Assembly (NCBI GenBank): GCA_021413845.1
Contig: JAIOPP010000094.1
Span: 62,001 to 126,000 of the forward strand
Length of the DNA: 64,000 bases
Source: Planctomycetia bacterium
GTDB lineage: Bacteria > Planctomycetota > Planctomycetia > Pirellulales > PNKZ01
Reading direction: 5' to 3'
Position numbers and translations under genes: made by a program. Of the stretch, positions 35,329 through 45,159 are shown piece by piece. Within the stretch, counting starts at the first letter, position 1. The number at the start of each line of letters is the position of its first letter. The notes beneath the pieces are model-generated. The model saw only the letters and a program-made list of their open reading frames with translations, did not search any database and was not told where the DNA came from.

Positions 35329-36432
35329 ATGACCAATCGAACTACGACGCTCGCGGCCTTCCTCTTCGCTTCGCTCGCGATCTTCGCTTGCGCAGCGGAC
35401 GGAGCCGAAGTTCGCTTAAAGGCCCAAGCCCGCTGCCGCACCGGCGTCGTGTTGCTCGGCGACATCGCCGAAGTATTCGCGGCCGAAGCTTGGCAAACCG
35501 AACAATTGCGGGCCATCGAACTCGGCCCGGCTCCTTCGACCGGCGGCCGGCGCTTTATTCGAGCGCGTGAAGTGCAAGACGCTCTGTGGATGCGCGGCAT
35601 CAATCTCTCGTCGCACCAAATCAGCGGAGCCGATCGAATCGAAGTCACCGGGCCCGGCGAAGCGGTCGCCGCCGTCGATAAGCCGACGTTTCGTCCAAGC
35701 AGCACGCAACGCGAACGGGCCGAGAAAACGGTGAGCGAGTTCGTCCTGCGTTACCTCCGCACGCAAACGACCGGCCGCGAACCTTATACCGTGACCGCAA
35801 CCTTGAGCGACGAGCAAGTCGACACGGTGCTCACGTACGGGAGTCGCTTGCAAGTCGCCGGAGGAATGCAACCTTGGACCGGCAAGCAACGATTTACTTT
35901 GGCGACCGAAGAAGGAGCCAAGCAGATTCGCTTCGACGTCGACGCGGAAGTCGGGCTGCCGCCGGGCGTGGTCGTGGCGCTGAAGAGCCTACCTGCCGGA
36001 TCGATCATTCATGCCGGCGACGTGGCGTTGAAGCCTGTGACTTCCGTGAACGAAGGAGCGCAGCCCTTCTATAACTTGGAAGACGTCATCGGACATGAGA
36101 CGACATGGTCGATTCCTGTGGGAACGATTCTCGGACGAAACGGCATCCGCCGACCGCAAGTCGTACGACGCGGCGACGCCGTGACGCTCTACGCTCGGAG
36201 CGCGGGCCTGCGAGTGCGCACGACCGTGCGAGCCCGCGAAGACGGCAGCGTCGGCGACTTGATCACGGTGGAAGCCCTAGGCAATCGCGAACCGTTTTAC
36301 GCTCGCGTGACGGGAGTTCAAGAAGCGGAAGTATCGGCCGATCCGGCAGGTGCGGTGCCGCAAGGTGCGGCCACGCCGGAGCCGCGTGCGGCGATCGCCG
36401 GTCGTCCTGGTTTCCGAGGAGAGGTCCGATGA
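35329..36432 (+). CDS. flgA: Flagellar P-ring assembly chaperone FlgA
   Basis: Periplasmic chaperone for P-ring (FlgI) assembly. At 367 residues it is longer than the ~220 of enterobacterial FlgA. The N-terminus is a signal peptide ending near ADGAE. A long middle region precedes the conserved C-terminal SAF/ChapFlgA domain: VVALKSLPAGSIIHAGDVAL, EDVIGHETTWSIPVGTIL and RRGDAVTLYARSAGLRVRTT. The last codons overlap the flgH start by ATGA, which suggests coupled translation. Confidence 0.92.
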   Translation: MTNRTTTLAAFLFASLAIFACAADGAEVRLKAQARCRTGVVLLGDIAEVFAAEAWQTEQLRAIELGPAPSTGGRRFIRAREVQDALWMRGINLSSHQISGADRIEVTGPGEAVAAVDKPTFRPSSTQRERAEKTVSEFVLRYLRTQTTGREPYTVTATLSDEQVDTVLTYGSRLQVAGGMQPWTGKQRFTLATEEGAKQIRFDVDAEVGLPPGVVVALKSLPAGSIIHAGDVALKPVTSVNEGAQPFYNLEDVIGHETTWSIPVGTILGRNGIRRPQVVRRGDAVTLYARSAGLRVRTTVRAREDGSVGDLITVEALGNREPFYARVTGVQEAEVSADPAGAVPQGAATPEPRAAIAGRPGFRGEVR

Positions 36433-37100
36433 TTTATCGAGTGATGAGCATAGTCGCCCTATCGATGTTCGCCGTTCTCGGCGGCGGAAAAGTCGCCCAA
36501 GCGCAGCGTGCGAGCTTGTATCAGCAGCAAGTCGCCGGCCGGCCGTTGACGCTCGAAGGGAATTCTTGGCTCTACGTGCAAATGCCCCCGGCGCGCGAGA
36601 TTCAGGTCAACGATCTGATCACGGTGCTCGTCAAGCAGAAGCAACAATCGCAGAGCGAAGGTCAGGTGAATCGGATCCAACAATCCGGTATCGACGCGCG
36701 ATTGCGCGATTGGGTGCAACTCGACGGCCTCGGAATCAAGCTCGCTCCGCAAACGGCCGGCGATCCTCGGGCCCGTGCTTCTCTCGACAGCACACTCCGC
36801 ACGAATGCGGAATTGGAGACGGCATCGTTCATCCAATTCAACATCACGGCGACCGTCGTCGACATTCGCCCCAACGGCAACCTCGTGCTGGAAGCACACG
36901 GCTCCGTTAAAGATAACAACGAAGTCTGGGAAGCATCGCTTTCGGGCATCGTGCGTCGGCAAGACGTTCAGCCCGACAACACGGTCTTCAGCGAGAAGAT
37001 CGCCGAGTTGAGCGTTCACAAGCGAGAGACGGGACATATTCGCGATGCCTATAAGCGTGGCTGGGCTTTGCGAGCCTACGACGCCTTTAAGCCGTTCTAA
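36429..37100 (+). CDS. flgH: Flagellar L-ring protein FlgH (no lipobox)
   Basis: Outer-membrane L-ring subunit of 223 residues. SLYQQQ, VNDLITVLVKQKQQSQSEG, FIQFNITATVVDIRPNGNLV and LEAHGSVKDNNEVWEASLSG are characteristic, and the ending RDAYKRGWALRAYDAFKPF is intact. Enterobacterial FlgH is a lipoprotein; here the leader ends KVAQAQRAS with no cysteine anywhere near it, so it looks like a plain signal peptidase I substrate. It overlaps flgA by four bases. Confidence 0.93.
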   Translation: MIYRVMSIVALSMFAVLGGGKVAQAQRASLYQQQVAGRPLTLEGNSWLYVQMPPAREIQVNDLITVLVKQKQQSQSEGQVNRIQQSGIDARLRDWVQLDGLGIKLAPQTAGDPRARASLDSTLRTNAELETASFIQFNITATVVDIRPNGNLVLEAHGSVKDNNEVWEASLSGIVRRQDVQPDNTVFSEKIAELSVHKRETGHIRDAYKRGWALRAYDAFKPF

Positions 37101-37157
37101 AGAAGGTCGCTCCGTCTGGTTTTGTTCTTCACGTCGAACATAAGTAAGGTCCTCGCG

Positions 37158-38207
37158 ATGTCTAAAGTAATCGCTCTCCTGATCGTCGCCGCTCTCGCCG
37201 TCGCACCAAGCGACTTGCATGCGGCGGTTCGATTGAAGGACGTCGCTCGCGTGAAAGGGCAAGAAACGAACTCGCTGCAAGGCCTGGGATTGGTCATCGG
37301 CCTCAAAGGCACCGGCGACGGAGGTAAGTATCTCCCGACGATTCGCAGCCTTGCGACCGTGATGCAATACATGCGCAGCCCGTTGCTGGAAGGGCCCGGC
37401 GAGTTGCGCGATGCGTCGAACGTGGCGCTGGTAATGGTCACGGCGACGGTTCCCGCCGGTGGGGCACGGCAAGGAGACCAACTCGATTGCCAAGTCAGCT
37501 CGATCGGTGCGGCGAAGAGCTTGGTCGGGGGCCGGCTGTTCCTCGCCGCGTTGCAAGGGCCCGACATCGATAGCCCGCGAATTTACGCCTTTGCGGAAGG
37601 GTTGATTCATATCGACGATCCGCAAGTCCCGACGGTCGGTCGGATCCGCGACGGCTGCCGTTTGGAAGAAGACTTCTTCAATCCGTTCATCGATCACGAC
37701 CGGATGACGCTCGTGCTCGATCGGAACCATGCCGACTTCGAAGTGGCGCAAGAAGTAGCCGAAGTCATCAATAGCCAATTGAGCATCCAATCGGGCGAGC
37801 CGACCCCGGCGAAAGCGTTGAACTCGCAGAACATCGTCGTCAACGTGCCGGCGCAGTATCGAGACGACTATGTCTTGTTCGTGAGTCAGATCATGAGCCT
37901 AACGATGTCGGAGCCTGCTACCGAAGCGCGAGTCGTGATCAACGAACGGGCGGGAAGCATCGTGATCGGAGCCGACGTCGAGATCGGCGCGGTCGTCGTG
38001 AGCCATAAGAACATCGTGATCGAAACGGAAAACAACTTGCCGAACGATCGTTTCATTCCGATCGATCCGGCCGGGACGCAAACGACGAAGCTCCGCTCGC
38101 TCGTCGCGGCTTTGCAAGCGGTCAAGGTGCCGAACGCGGACATCATCGAGATCATCAAAGGACTCGATCGCAACGGCAAGCTGCATGGGCGGTTGATCGT
38201 CGAGTAG
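37158..38207 (+). CDS. flgI: Flagellar P-ring protein FlgI
   Basis: Periplasmic P-ring subunit of 349 residues. The signal peptide is cleaved near DLHAA. The mature part begins VRLKDVARVKGQETNSLQGL and continues with GLVIGLKGTGDGGKY, VALVMVTATVPAGGARQGD, RVVINERAGSIVIGADVEIG and ending IIEIIKGLDRNGKLHGRLIV. A TTG at 37122 would add 12 residues; the ATG at 37158 gives a standard signal peptide. An outer-membrane ring set confirms a Gram-negative-type envelope. Confidence 0.96.
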   Translation: MSKVIALLIVAALAVAPSDLHAAVRLKDVARVKGQETNSLQGLGLVIGLKGTGDGGKYLPTIRSLATVMQYMRSPLLEGPGELRDASNVALVMVTATVPAGGARQGDQLDCQVSSIGAAKSLVGGRLFLAALQGPDIDSPRIYAFAEGLIHIDDPQVPTVGRIRDGCRLEEDFFNPFIDHDRMTLVLDRNHADFEVAQEVAEVINSQLSIQSGEPTPAKALNSQNIVVNVPAQYRDDYVLFVSQIMSLTMSEPATEARVVINERAGSIVIGADVEIGAVVVSHKNIVIETENNLPNDRFIPIDPAGTQTTKLRSLVAALQAVKVPNADIIEIIKGLDRNGKLHGRLIVE

Positions 38208-38270
38208 GGACTTATACGAACCGGTTTGGTCGTTACTTAGTATTCGTTCGAGTTGAAAAAGGAATATCGC

Positions 38271-38606
38271 ATGTCGTCCGCCATCAGCGCTCTCGGGGGC
38301 AAAGCTTCGACGTTCGACGCCATCGCGGGAAAGAACGATGTGACGCGGCTTAACGCAAAGGCTTCGACCGCCGATAAGTCGGAGTTGCGTACGGCGTTCG
38401 ATTCGTTCGTCGGCGAAGTGTTCTTCGGCCAGATGATGGAGAGCATGCGGAAGACGGTCGGCAAGCCGGCGTATATGCACGGCGGTCGCGGGGAAGAAGT
38501 CTTCACGAAGCAACTGGATCAAATGTTTTCCGAGCAGATGAGCAAAGCCTCGGCCTCGCAATTCACCGGCCCGATGTTCGATTTGTTTTCGCTGAATCGT
38601 AGTTAG
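38271..38606 (+). CDS. Rod-binding protein, FlgJ N-terminal type
   Basis: A 111-residue cytoplasm-to-rod protein matching only the rod-capping half of FlgJ: FDSFVGEVFFGQMMESMRKT, HGGRGEEVFTKQLDQMFSEQ. The peptidoglycan-hydrolase half is absent, as in many non-enterobacterial genomes, so a separate enzyme must open the wall. Position directly after flgI supports the call. The ATG at 38271 is chosen over a TTG at 38253. Confidence 0.9.
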   Translation: MSSAISALGGKASTFDAIAGKNDVTRLNAKASTADKSELRTAFDSFVGEVFFGQMMESMRKTVGKPAYMHGGRGEEVFTKQLDQMFSEQMSKASASQFTGPMFDLFSLNRS

Positions 38607-38678
38607 TAGAACTCGTCCGCTGGTTCGAATTCCGCCGCTCGAAAGTAGTTTCGCTTCGCAAATAAGGACGTTTGCCGC

Positions 38679-39170
38679 ATGTCGCTCGATACCTCGTGGG
38701 AAGCGGAATTGGCTGAGTATCTGAACGAGCTCTCCGTTGCGCAAGACGAACTGCTGGGTGTATTGAACCGTAAGCTGGCCTTGCTCGGCGCTGCCGACAC
38801 GGCGGGCCTGCAAGCACTCGGCGAGGTCGAGCTCGCGCTCAGCGCGCGATTGAACGCGTGCTATCAACGTCGCAGCGAAATGCTCGGTCGAGCAGGAGCG
38901 CAAGGTCTTCCGTCGGACAGCTTGCGGTCGTTGACGGGATCGTTGCAAGGCAAGCAACGCCGGCAACTCATCTCCGAGGTTTCGCAAGCCGAAGAGAAGT
39001 CGCGTCTATTACAACATCAAAGCCTTACGAATTGGGTAGTAACGCAACGCGCGCTCTTACATCTCTCACATTTGTTAGAGATTATCGCGACCGGCGGCCG
39101 GTTACGTCCGACATATGGAAAGGAGGAGCCGGCGGCGGTAAGTGGTGCGTTGTTAAATCGCGCCGTTTAG
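38679..39170 (+). CDS. FlgN-like flagellar export chaperone
   Basis: A 163-residue, almost entirely helical protein. It begins AELAEYLNELSVAQDELLGV and has long heptad-like stretches, then NWVVTQRALLHLSHLLEIIA at the C-terminus, matching the FlgN pattern. FlgN binds the C-termini of FlgK and FlgL before export, and here it stands directly before those two genes. Sequence similarity alone is weak; context makes the call. Confidence 0.8.
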   Translation: MSLDTSWEAELAEYLNELSVAQDELLGVLNRKLALLGAADTAGLQALGEVELALSARLNACYQRRSEMLGRAGAQGLPSDSLRSLTGSLQGKQRRQLISEVSQAEEKSRLLQHQSLTNWVVTQRALLHLSHLLEIIATGGRLRPTYGKEEPAAVSGALLNRAV

Positions 39171-39301
39171 GAAACGCTTACGGTTCTTCGTCAGGCGAGG
39201 GACCGCTTGAGGATGCTGCGAGATCGACGGTGCGCTGCGCCGTTTGATTTCGTTCGGCATTGCGGTCGGCTCGCCGGCACCATTCATGGGTGACGAGACC
39301 G

Positions 39302-41002
39302 ATGTCGCTATTCAGCAGCTTACAACTGGCGAGCAATGCGCTTCAGGCGCAGTCGATCGGCCTACAGGTCGTCGGCCAGAATATCGCCAACGTCAACACG
39401 CCCGGCTATAGCCGCGCGGAGTTGAATCTTACTCCTGCGGCCACGCAGCGAGTCGGCCGGCTGTTGCTCGGGCTCGGGGTCGATGTCGAGTCGATCAAGC
39501 AACGGATCGACGAGCATCTGAACGAGCGCCTCCGATCGGCCTCGGCCGATCGCGTCGGCGGTGATGTGCAACAGCAGGCGTATTCGCAACTCGAAGGAAT
39601 CATCAACGAACTGTCGGACACCGATCTCAGCACGTCGATGAACGCGTTTTTCGGCGCGATCTCGCAGGTGCTGAGTCAGCCGGCTTCGGTTTCCGTACGA
39701 AATCTCGCGGTGTTGCAGGGGCAGACGCTCGCCGGCGATATCAATCGCTTGGCCTCGCGCGCCACGGAAGTGCGCGACGATTTGAACGATCAAGTGATCG
39801 AGTTGGCGCCCGACGTGAACCGGCTGCTGACCCGCATCGCGGACTTCAACGTGAAGATCGCGACCGCGGAAGGAGGGGGCTCGCTCGGGAGCGATGCCGT
39901 CGGTTTGCGCGATCAGCGTAGCCAGGCTTTGGAGCAACTCTCGCAACTCATCGACGTGCAGACTCAGGAACAACCGAGTGGCGCGATCAACGTGTTCGCC
40001 GGCGGCGACTTTCTCGTCTTCGAAGGGGTCCATCGCCAAGTCAAAGTCGAGAATACCCAAGAAAACGGACTCAACGTCGCCAAGCTCTTGATCACGGAAA
40101 CCGATTCGCCGATCCAATCGGCATCGGGCAAGTTGGCCGGCTTGGTCGACGCTCGCGACAACATCATCGGGGGCTTTCTCGGCAAATTAAACGACTTCAC
40201 GAAGTCGTTGGCGTTCGAGTTCAACAAGGTGTTCTCGTCGGGGCAAGGGCTCAGCGGCTACAGCCAAGTTACCGCCGACCAACCGGTCTTGAACAAAGAC
40301 GTAGCGCTCGACGCGGCGGGGTTGGCGTATCGACCGGTCAGCGGCTCGTTCAACGTGCTCGTGCATGACAAGCAGACGAACCTGACGCACACGACGCGTA
40401 TCAACATCGACCTCAACGGACTCGACGACGACGACACCACGCTGACGAAACTCGCGGTCCAACTGAACGGCGTCGACGGTATCGCGGCATCGATCGATGC
40501 GAACGGGAAGCTAATCTTGAAGAGCCAGTCTCCCACGTCGGATTTCTCGTTCGGCGACGACACTTCCGGCGTCTTAGCGGCGCTTGGAATCAATACGTTC
40601 TTCACCGGCACGAGTGCCGCTACGCTCGGCATCAATGCCGTGGTGAAAAGCGATCCGTCGAAGTTCGCGGCCAGCCGTTCGGGCATCGACGGCGACACGG
40701 CAAACGCCGTCGATTTGGCGAACTTCAGCGATCGACTGCTCGATTCGGCCAATGGCCGGTCGATCTCGCAATACTACGAACAGCTCGTCGGTGACGTGAC
40801 GCAAGGCTCCGCGGTCGCGAAATCGGTGGCGACCGGGTTTCAGACGTTCGAAGACACGTTGCGCGGACAGCAGCTGGCCGTGAGCGGTGTGAATATCGAC
40901 GAAGAGACGATCTCGATGCTCGGTTATCAGCGTGCTTATCAAGCCTCGGCTCGCTTCATCAAAACTATCGACGACCTGTTGAACCTGCTCAGCAACTTAT
41001 AG
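39302..41002 (+). CDS. flgK: Flagellar hook-associated protein 1 FlgK
   Basis: Hook-filament junction protein of 566 residues. The N-terminal SLQLASNALQAQSIGLQVVG with QNIANVNTPGYSRAEL is diagnostic, as is the C-terminal VSGVNIDEETISMLGYQRAY with QASARFIKTIDDLLNLL. The middle (about 300-480) is a variable surface domain. The ATG at 39302 places the conserved helix at the very N-terminus; an upstream in-frame start at 39260 is less likely. Confidence 0.95.
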   Translation: MSLFSSLQLASNALQAQSIGLQVVGQNIANVNTPGYSRAELNLTPAATQRVGRLLLGLGVDVESIKQRIDEHLNERLRSASADRVGGDVQQQAYSQLEGIINELSDTDLSTSMNAFFGAISQVLSQPASVSVRNLAVLQGQTLAGDINRLASRATEVRDDLNDQVIELAPDVNRLLTRIADFNVKIATAEGGGSLGSDAVGLRDQRSQALEQLSQLIDVQTQEQPSGAINVFAGGDFLVFEGVHRQVKVENTQENGLNVAKLLITETDSPIQSASGKLAGLVDARDNIIGGFLGKLNDFTKSLAFEFNKVFSSGQGLSGYSQVTADQPVLNKDVALDAAGLAYRPVSGSFNVLVHDKQTNLTHTTRINIDLNGLDDDDTTLTKLAVQLNGVDGIAASIDANGKLILKSQSPTSDFSFGDDTSGVLAALGINTFFTGTSAATLGINAVVKSDPSKFAASRSGIDGDTANAVDLANFSDRLLDSANGRSISQYYEQLVGDVTQGSAVAKSVATGFQTFEDTLRGQQLAVSGVNIDEETISMLGYQRAYQASARFIKTIDDLLNLLSNL

Positions 41003-41063
41003 CAATACCCGAACGCTCGAACCGGACCACGCTCGTCACGCTACGCACTAGTTAGATCAAGCC

Positions 41064-44000
41064 ATGTGTGCCATCAGTTCCACACCCACCTCGCGACTCA
41101 GTAACGCGTACATCTCTGCGCAGATCTTAGCGCAGATCCAGACGAATCAGGCGAACCTGTTCACGGTTCAGCAGCAGTTGGCGAGCGGTCGTCGGGTGTT
41201 GGCGCCGAGCGACGATGCGCAAGCCGCTGCCCGCGCGATCACGCTGCAAAGCTTGTTGGAGCGCAAAGACACGGTTTCGTCGAGCCTGAGCACGAATCAA
41301 TCGTATCTGAGCGCGTCGGACGATGCGCTCGGCAGCGTTGCCGATATGTTGAGCGAGTTGCGTGCCACGGCTCTGTCGGTAACGGGCAATAACGTCAGCT
41401 CGCAGGAACGACAAGCCGCGCTCGCCGAGGTCGATCAAGCGGTCAGCCGGCTATTGGTTACGGCCAACCAGACGTTTCGCGATCGTTATTTATTCGCAGG
41501 TTCTCAGGCATTATCGGCGCCCTTTCAGCGAACCACGAACGGCATCGCGTACGTCGGCAACGATAATAGCTTGTCGGCCCTCTCCGACATCAATCAGCTT
41601 TTTTCCACGAACGTGACGGGAAATCAAGCTTTCGGGGCGTTTTCGCAAGCCGTGCTCGGCATCGCCGATCTAAACCCCGTGGTCACGCGAGATACGCGGC
41701 TCGTCGATCTCAATGGCGGCGCCGGAGTGAGAACCGGAAGCATCAAAGTTTCCGACGGCACGAAGACCAGCGTCGTCAACATCGCCGGCGCGGCGACGTT
41801 GGGAGACGTGGCTCGCTTGCTCGAATCGAATCCTCCTCCCGGCCGAACCCTGACGGCACGCGTCACGAACGAAGGGTTGCAAATTACGTTGAGCGGCGGC
41901 AACCTGACCATCGATGAAGTCGGCGGCGGTACGACCGCGGTTTCGTTAGGGATCAAACGCACGCTGGGGACGGGGGCAGGTCCGTTCGTCGGGGCTGATT
42001 TGAGCCCGCGCCTTTCTCTCGTTACGCCGGTTCGCGATATCTTGGGCACTCGCGCCCAAGGGTATGTGACGGCGACCGGCGCGAACAACGATCTGCTCAT
42101 CGAAGCCAATCGGTCGGGTGCCGACTTCAACGGCGTGAAGGTCAAATACGTCGACGACAATTGGTTCCAGGCCGATCCGGGAATCACCTCCGGTAACGAG
42201 TTCGCGCAGTATCTGACGACGCCGACGAACGCTTCCGCGGTGCTCAAGTTCCCCGGCCGGCCGGGGGTCGATAACGGAATTCAACTGACGGCAGTGACGG
42301 CCGGAACCGCATACAACGGCGTTGCCGCGTCGGTGCAGGTTCGTGCGATCGATGGTCTCGGCACGCAAACGACTTACGATGCGAACGCGAAGACTTATGT
42401 GATCTCGGTGGAAACGGGAACGACGGTCGGGGCGGCGTTGTCGGCGATTAACACCGGCGGCGGCCCCTTCACGGCGACGACCACTTCCTACGGCAGCGGT
42501 TCGTATGTGTTGACCGCGGCCGACACCGGCGGCGCGGGAAACACCTACGCGACGGCAAGCGATGCCTCGACTTTGGTCGTGCATATCCAAGCGGGCAAAA
42601 CGACGGCGAATCAAGCCGCCGCTGCAATCAACGCCGAGGGAACGTTCAGCGCGAAATCCGATCCGAGCGAAGCAGGAAACGGCAAGGGAACGTTGCTCGA
42701 CTCCTATAGCGATACCACGGCCGTGGCGACGATGAGCGGCGGCTCCGGTGAGAATCTCGACTTACAGCACGGCTTGCAGATCGTGAACGGCGGGCAAACC
42801 TTCACGATCGATCTGAGCAATGCGACGACCGTCGAAGATGTGCTGAACGCCGTCAACGGTTCCGGCGCGCAAGTCTTGGCTTCGTTGAATGCGACCGGAA
42901 CCGGAATCGATATCCGTTCGCGTCTGAGCGGCTCGAAGTTCTCGATCGGTGAGAACGGCGGCACCCTGGCGACGCAACTCGGCGTTCGTACCTCGACCAC
43001 TTCGACGGCGCTCAACTCCTTGAACAACGGCAAAGGGGTCGATGTCGCCACGGTCGGAGACGACTTCGCGATCTCCAGCCGCGATGGCACGACCTACAAC
43101 GTCAACCTGACGAACGGAAATGCGGCCGCGGGGCGGGTCGCAGGAGTCGGTGCGAATAGTGCGTTGCTGTTTAGTCGCGTGGCGCCGGGTCTGAGCGGAA
43201 ATCAATTCAGCGTCCAGATCGTCGACAGCGGCACGGGCGGCGGCAACACCGTCTCACTCGTCGGGAACACGTTGCGGTACGATGTCGATCTCGCGGCCGG
43301 CTTCACGGCCCAACAAGCGAGCGACTTGCTGTCGCAAAACGCGACTTTGAGCGCCCAGTTCGCCGTCCGTCTCGACAAATCGAGCGACAATACGAACGAC
43401 GGGAGCGGGAACCTTGCCGCTACGGGCGTCGTGGCGTTCGACGGTGGGAAAGACGTGGCACGCACGATCGGCGACGTGCTCGATCTGATCAACAACAACG
43501 CCGCCAATCGGGCGAGCAGTGCGCCGGTCGTGGCAAAATTGGCCGACTTCGGCAATGGGATCTCGCTCTTAAACGACGGGCCGTTGGGATCAGCGACCTT
43601 TTCGATCACCCGGCTCGGCACCAGCTCCGCCGCGCAAGATCTCGGGCTGATCCCCAATAGCGACACGACGAACAGCTCGGCGGTGGTCGGCACTCCGGCA
43701 TCGATCGCGATCGCGTCGGCCGGCTCGAACAACAATCTGATTATTTCGTCGGCCCAAAGCGGGGCGTCGCTCAACGGCGTAACTGTGCGGTTTGCGGACG
43801 ACGGCGTGAGCGGCAACAATTCCGCGAGCTACAACGCCTCGACGCGCGTCCTCACGCTCGACGTCGACCCCGCGACGACGACGGCGCAAGACATCGTCGA
43901 TCTGTTGGCCGGCGACCCACGCTTCCGCGCTTCGCTTGCCCCGACGGACGGAGGCGTGACCAACAACGGCTCCGGCACGCTGGGAACCTTGCCCGCCGAT

Positions 44001-44393
44001 GCGATTCTGGCGGGGGGAACCGCGGACGTTCTCACGGGCATCGATAGCAACTTGCAACAGGTCGACGGCGTGTTTACGTCGCTGATGCAATTGCGCGCTG
44101 CGATCCAAAGCGGCAACCTCGATCAGTTGCAGAGTGCGATCGGCGTGCTGGATGCTTCGGCCGATAAACTTGGGTATTCGCGTGCCGATCTCGGAGCGCG
44201 GATGAAAGCGATCGATGCTCTGCAGAGCCGCGTTTCGCTCGAGAGCATCTCGCTGAAGAGCGCGGTCTCGACGGAAATCGAAGTCGACGTCGTCGGCGCG
44301 ATTTCGGAAATGGCGACGCGACAAGCGGCGTACGAAGCTTCGTTGCGGGTCTCGGCGGCGATGACCAAGTCGACATTATTGGATTTTCTTTAG
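41064..44393 (+). CDS. flgL: Very large flagellar hook-associated protein 3 FlgL
   Basis: A 1109-residue flagellin-like junction protein; FlgL is usually 300-500 residues. The N-terminus (SNAYISAQILAQIQTNQANL, then QQQLASGRRVLAPSDDAQAA) and C-terminus (ALQSRVSLESISLKSAVSTE, then MATRQAAYEASLRVSAAMTK) are FlgL-like. The 850-residue insert contains Flagellin_IN-type modules, for example LVDLNGGAGVRTGSIKVSDG with GDVARLL near residues 212-295 and FTIDLSNATTVEDVLNAVNG near 580-600, plus several Thr/Ser/Gly-rich beta segments. The same module type recurs in FliD, suggesting a decorated hook-filament junction and cap. Confidence 0.93.
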   Translation: MCAISSTPTSRLSNAYISAQILAQIQTNQANLFTVQQQLASGRRVLAPSDDAQAAARAITLQSLLERKDTVSSSLSTNQSYLSASDDALGSVADMLSELRATALSVTGNNVSSQERQAALAEVDQAVSRLLVTANQTFRDRYLFAGSQALSAPFQRTTNGIAYVGNDNSLSALSDINQLFSTNVTGNQAFGAFSQAVLGIADLNPVVTRDTRLVDLNGGAGVRTGSIKVSDGTKTSVVNIAGAATLGDVARLLESNPPPGRTLTARVTNEGLQITLSGGNLTIDEVGGGTTAVSLGIKRTLGTGAGPFVGADLSPRLSLVTPVRDILGTRAQGYVTATGANNDLLIEANRSGADFNGVKVKYVDDNWFQADPGITSGNEFAQYLTTPTNASAVLKFPGRPGVDNGIQLTAVTAGTAYNGVAASVQVRAIDGLGTQTTYDANAKTYVISVETGTTVGAALSAINTGGGPFTATTTSYGSGSYVLTAADTGGAGNTYATASDASTLVVHIQAGKTTANQAAAAINAEGTFSAKSDPSEAGNGKGTLLDSYSDTTAVATMSGGSGENLDLQHGLQIVNGGQTFTIDLSNATTVEDVLNAVNGSGAQVLASLNATGTGIDIRSRLSGSKFSIGENGGTLATQLGVRTSTTSTALNSLNNGKGVDVATVGDDFAISSRDGTTYNVNLTNGNAAAGRVAGVGANSALLFSRVAPGLSGNQFSVQIVDSGTGGGNTVSLVGNTLRYDVDLAAGFTAQQASDLLSQNATLSAQFAVRLDKSSDNTNDGSGNLAATGVVAFDGGKDVARTIGDVLDLINNNAANRASSAPVVAKLADFGNGISLLNDGPLGSATFSITRLGTSSAAQDLGLIPNSDTTNSSAVVGTPASIAIASAGSNNNLIISSAQSGASLNGVTVRFADDGVSGNNSASYNASTRVLTLDVDPATTTAQDIVDLLAGDPRFRASLAPTDGGVTNNGSGTLGTLPADAILAGGTADVLTGIDSNLQQVDGVFTSLMQLRAAIQSGNLDQLQSAIGVLDASADKLGYSRADLGARMKAIDALQSRVSLESISLKSAVSTEIEVDVVGAISEMATRQAAYEASLRVSAAMTKSTLLDFL

Positions 44394-44572
44394 GCCTTTC
44401 GCTTAAGTAGTCGGGTGCGATCGAGTCGGCCTGCGAAGTGGTTGTAATGACTCGACCAATCGCACCGGTATTCCTATCGAAAGAGTTCGCAGCCGGCCGA
44501 AACAAGACAAGGTAGCGAGGTACGGCGCTTCGATTTCGCCCGTCATTCGCCGTCGTTGTGGAGGATCTCGAG

Positions 44573-45016
44573 ATGATGCAAATTCGCACGACCCGATTCG
44601 GCACTCTGACGGTGGAACCGGAAGATATTCTGACGTTTCGGACCGGCTTCGTCGGACTGGAAGATTGCCGGCAATGGATTCTCTTGGCCGATGCTTCGAA
44701 CGAGGCGCTCGGCTGGTTGCAATGCACGACGCGCTCGGAGACCGCCTTGGCGGTCGTGAGCCCGCGTCGATTCGTACCCGACTACCGATTTCGGACGTTT
44801 CGCAGCGAAATGGCCTCGATCGATCTGGTCAACATGGAAGAGTCGCAGGTGTTGGTGACGGTCTCGCGGCATGACGGAAGCTTGACGTTGAACTTGAAGG
44901 CACCGATCGTGATCAATGTGCGCACGCGCCATGGTCGCCAGGTCGTGGCGAACGACGATCATCCGTTGCAATACCTACTGCCCGCAGCGCCGTCGCTTTT
45001 GAAGAAGAGTGCATAA
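44573..45016 (+). CDS. fliW: Flagellar assembly factor FliW
   Basis: A 147-residue beta-barrel protein that binds both flagellin and CsrA. TRFGTLTVEPEDILTFRTGF and VGLEDCRQWILL are typical, with the later NLKAPIVINVRTRHGRQVV and the ending DHPLQYLL. It has a GGAGG ribosome site eight bases before the ATG at 44573. In the Bacillus/Campylobacter model, free FliW sequesters CsrA until flagellin accumulates; the neighbouring csrA and downstream flagellin fit that circuit. Confidence 0.95.
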   Translation: MMQIRTTRFGTLTVEPEDILTFRTGFVGLEDCRQWILLADASNEALGWLQCTTRSETALAVVSPRRFVPDYRFRTFRSEMASIDLVNMEESQVLVTVSRHDGSLTLNLKAPIVINVRTRHGRQVVANDDHPLQYLLPAAPSLLKKSA

Positions 45017-45159
45017 TCGCTCATTCTTTCTCCCCCCTTAACTAAAGACGATTGTTCTGCCGAACACGACCTGTGAGCTACGCTTGCGTCGCCGGCAAGT
45101 TCTGCCGCTCGACGAAGCCGTAAAGTTTAATGGGTTGATGTCCCAGGAAGGAGCCGACG

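Noticed and set aside
45121-45150. TAAAGTTT before csrA as a sigma-28 -35 element
   Set aside because: The -10 position 11 bp later reads GTCCCAGG, not GCCGATAA.
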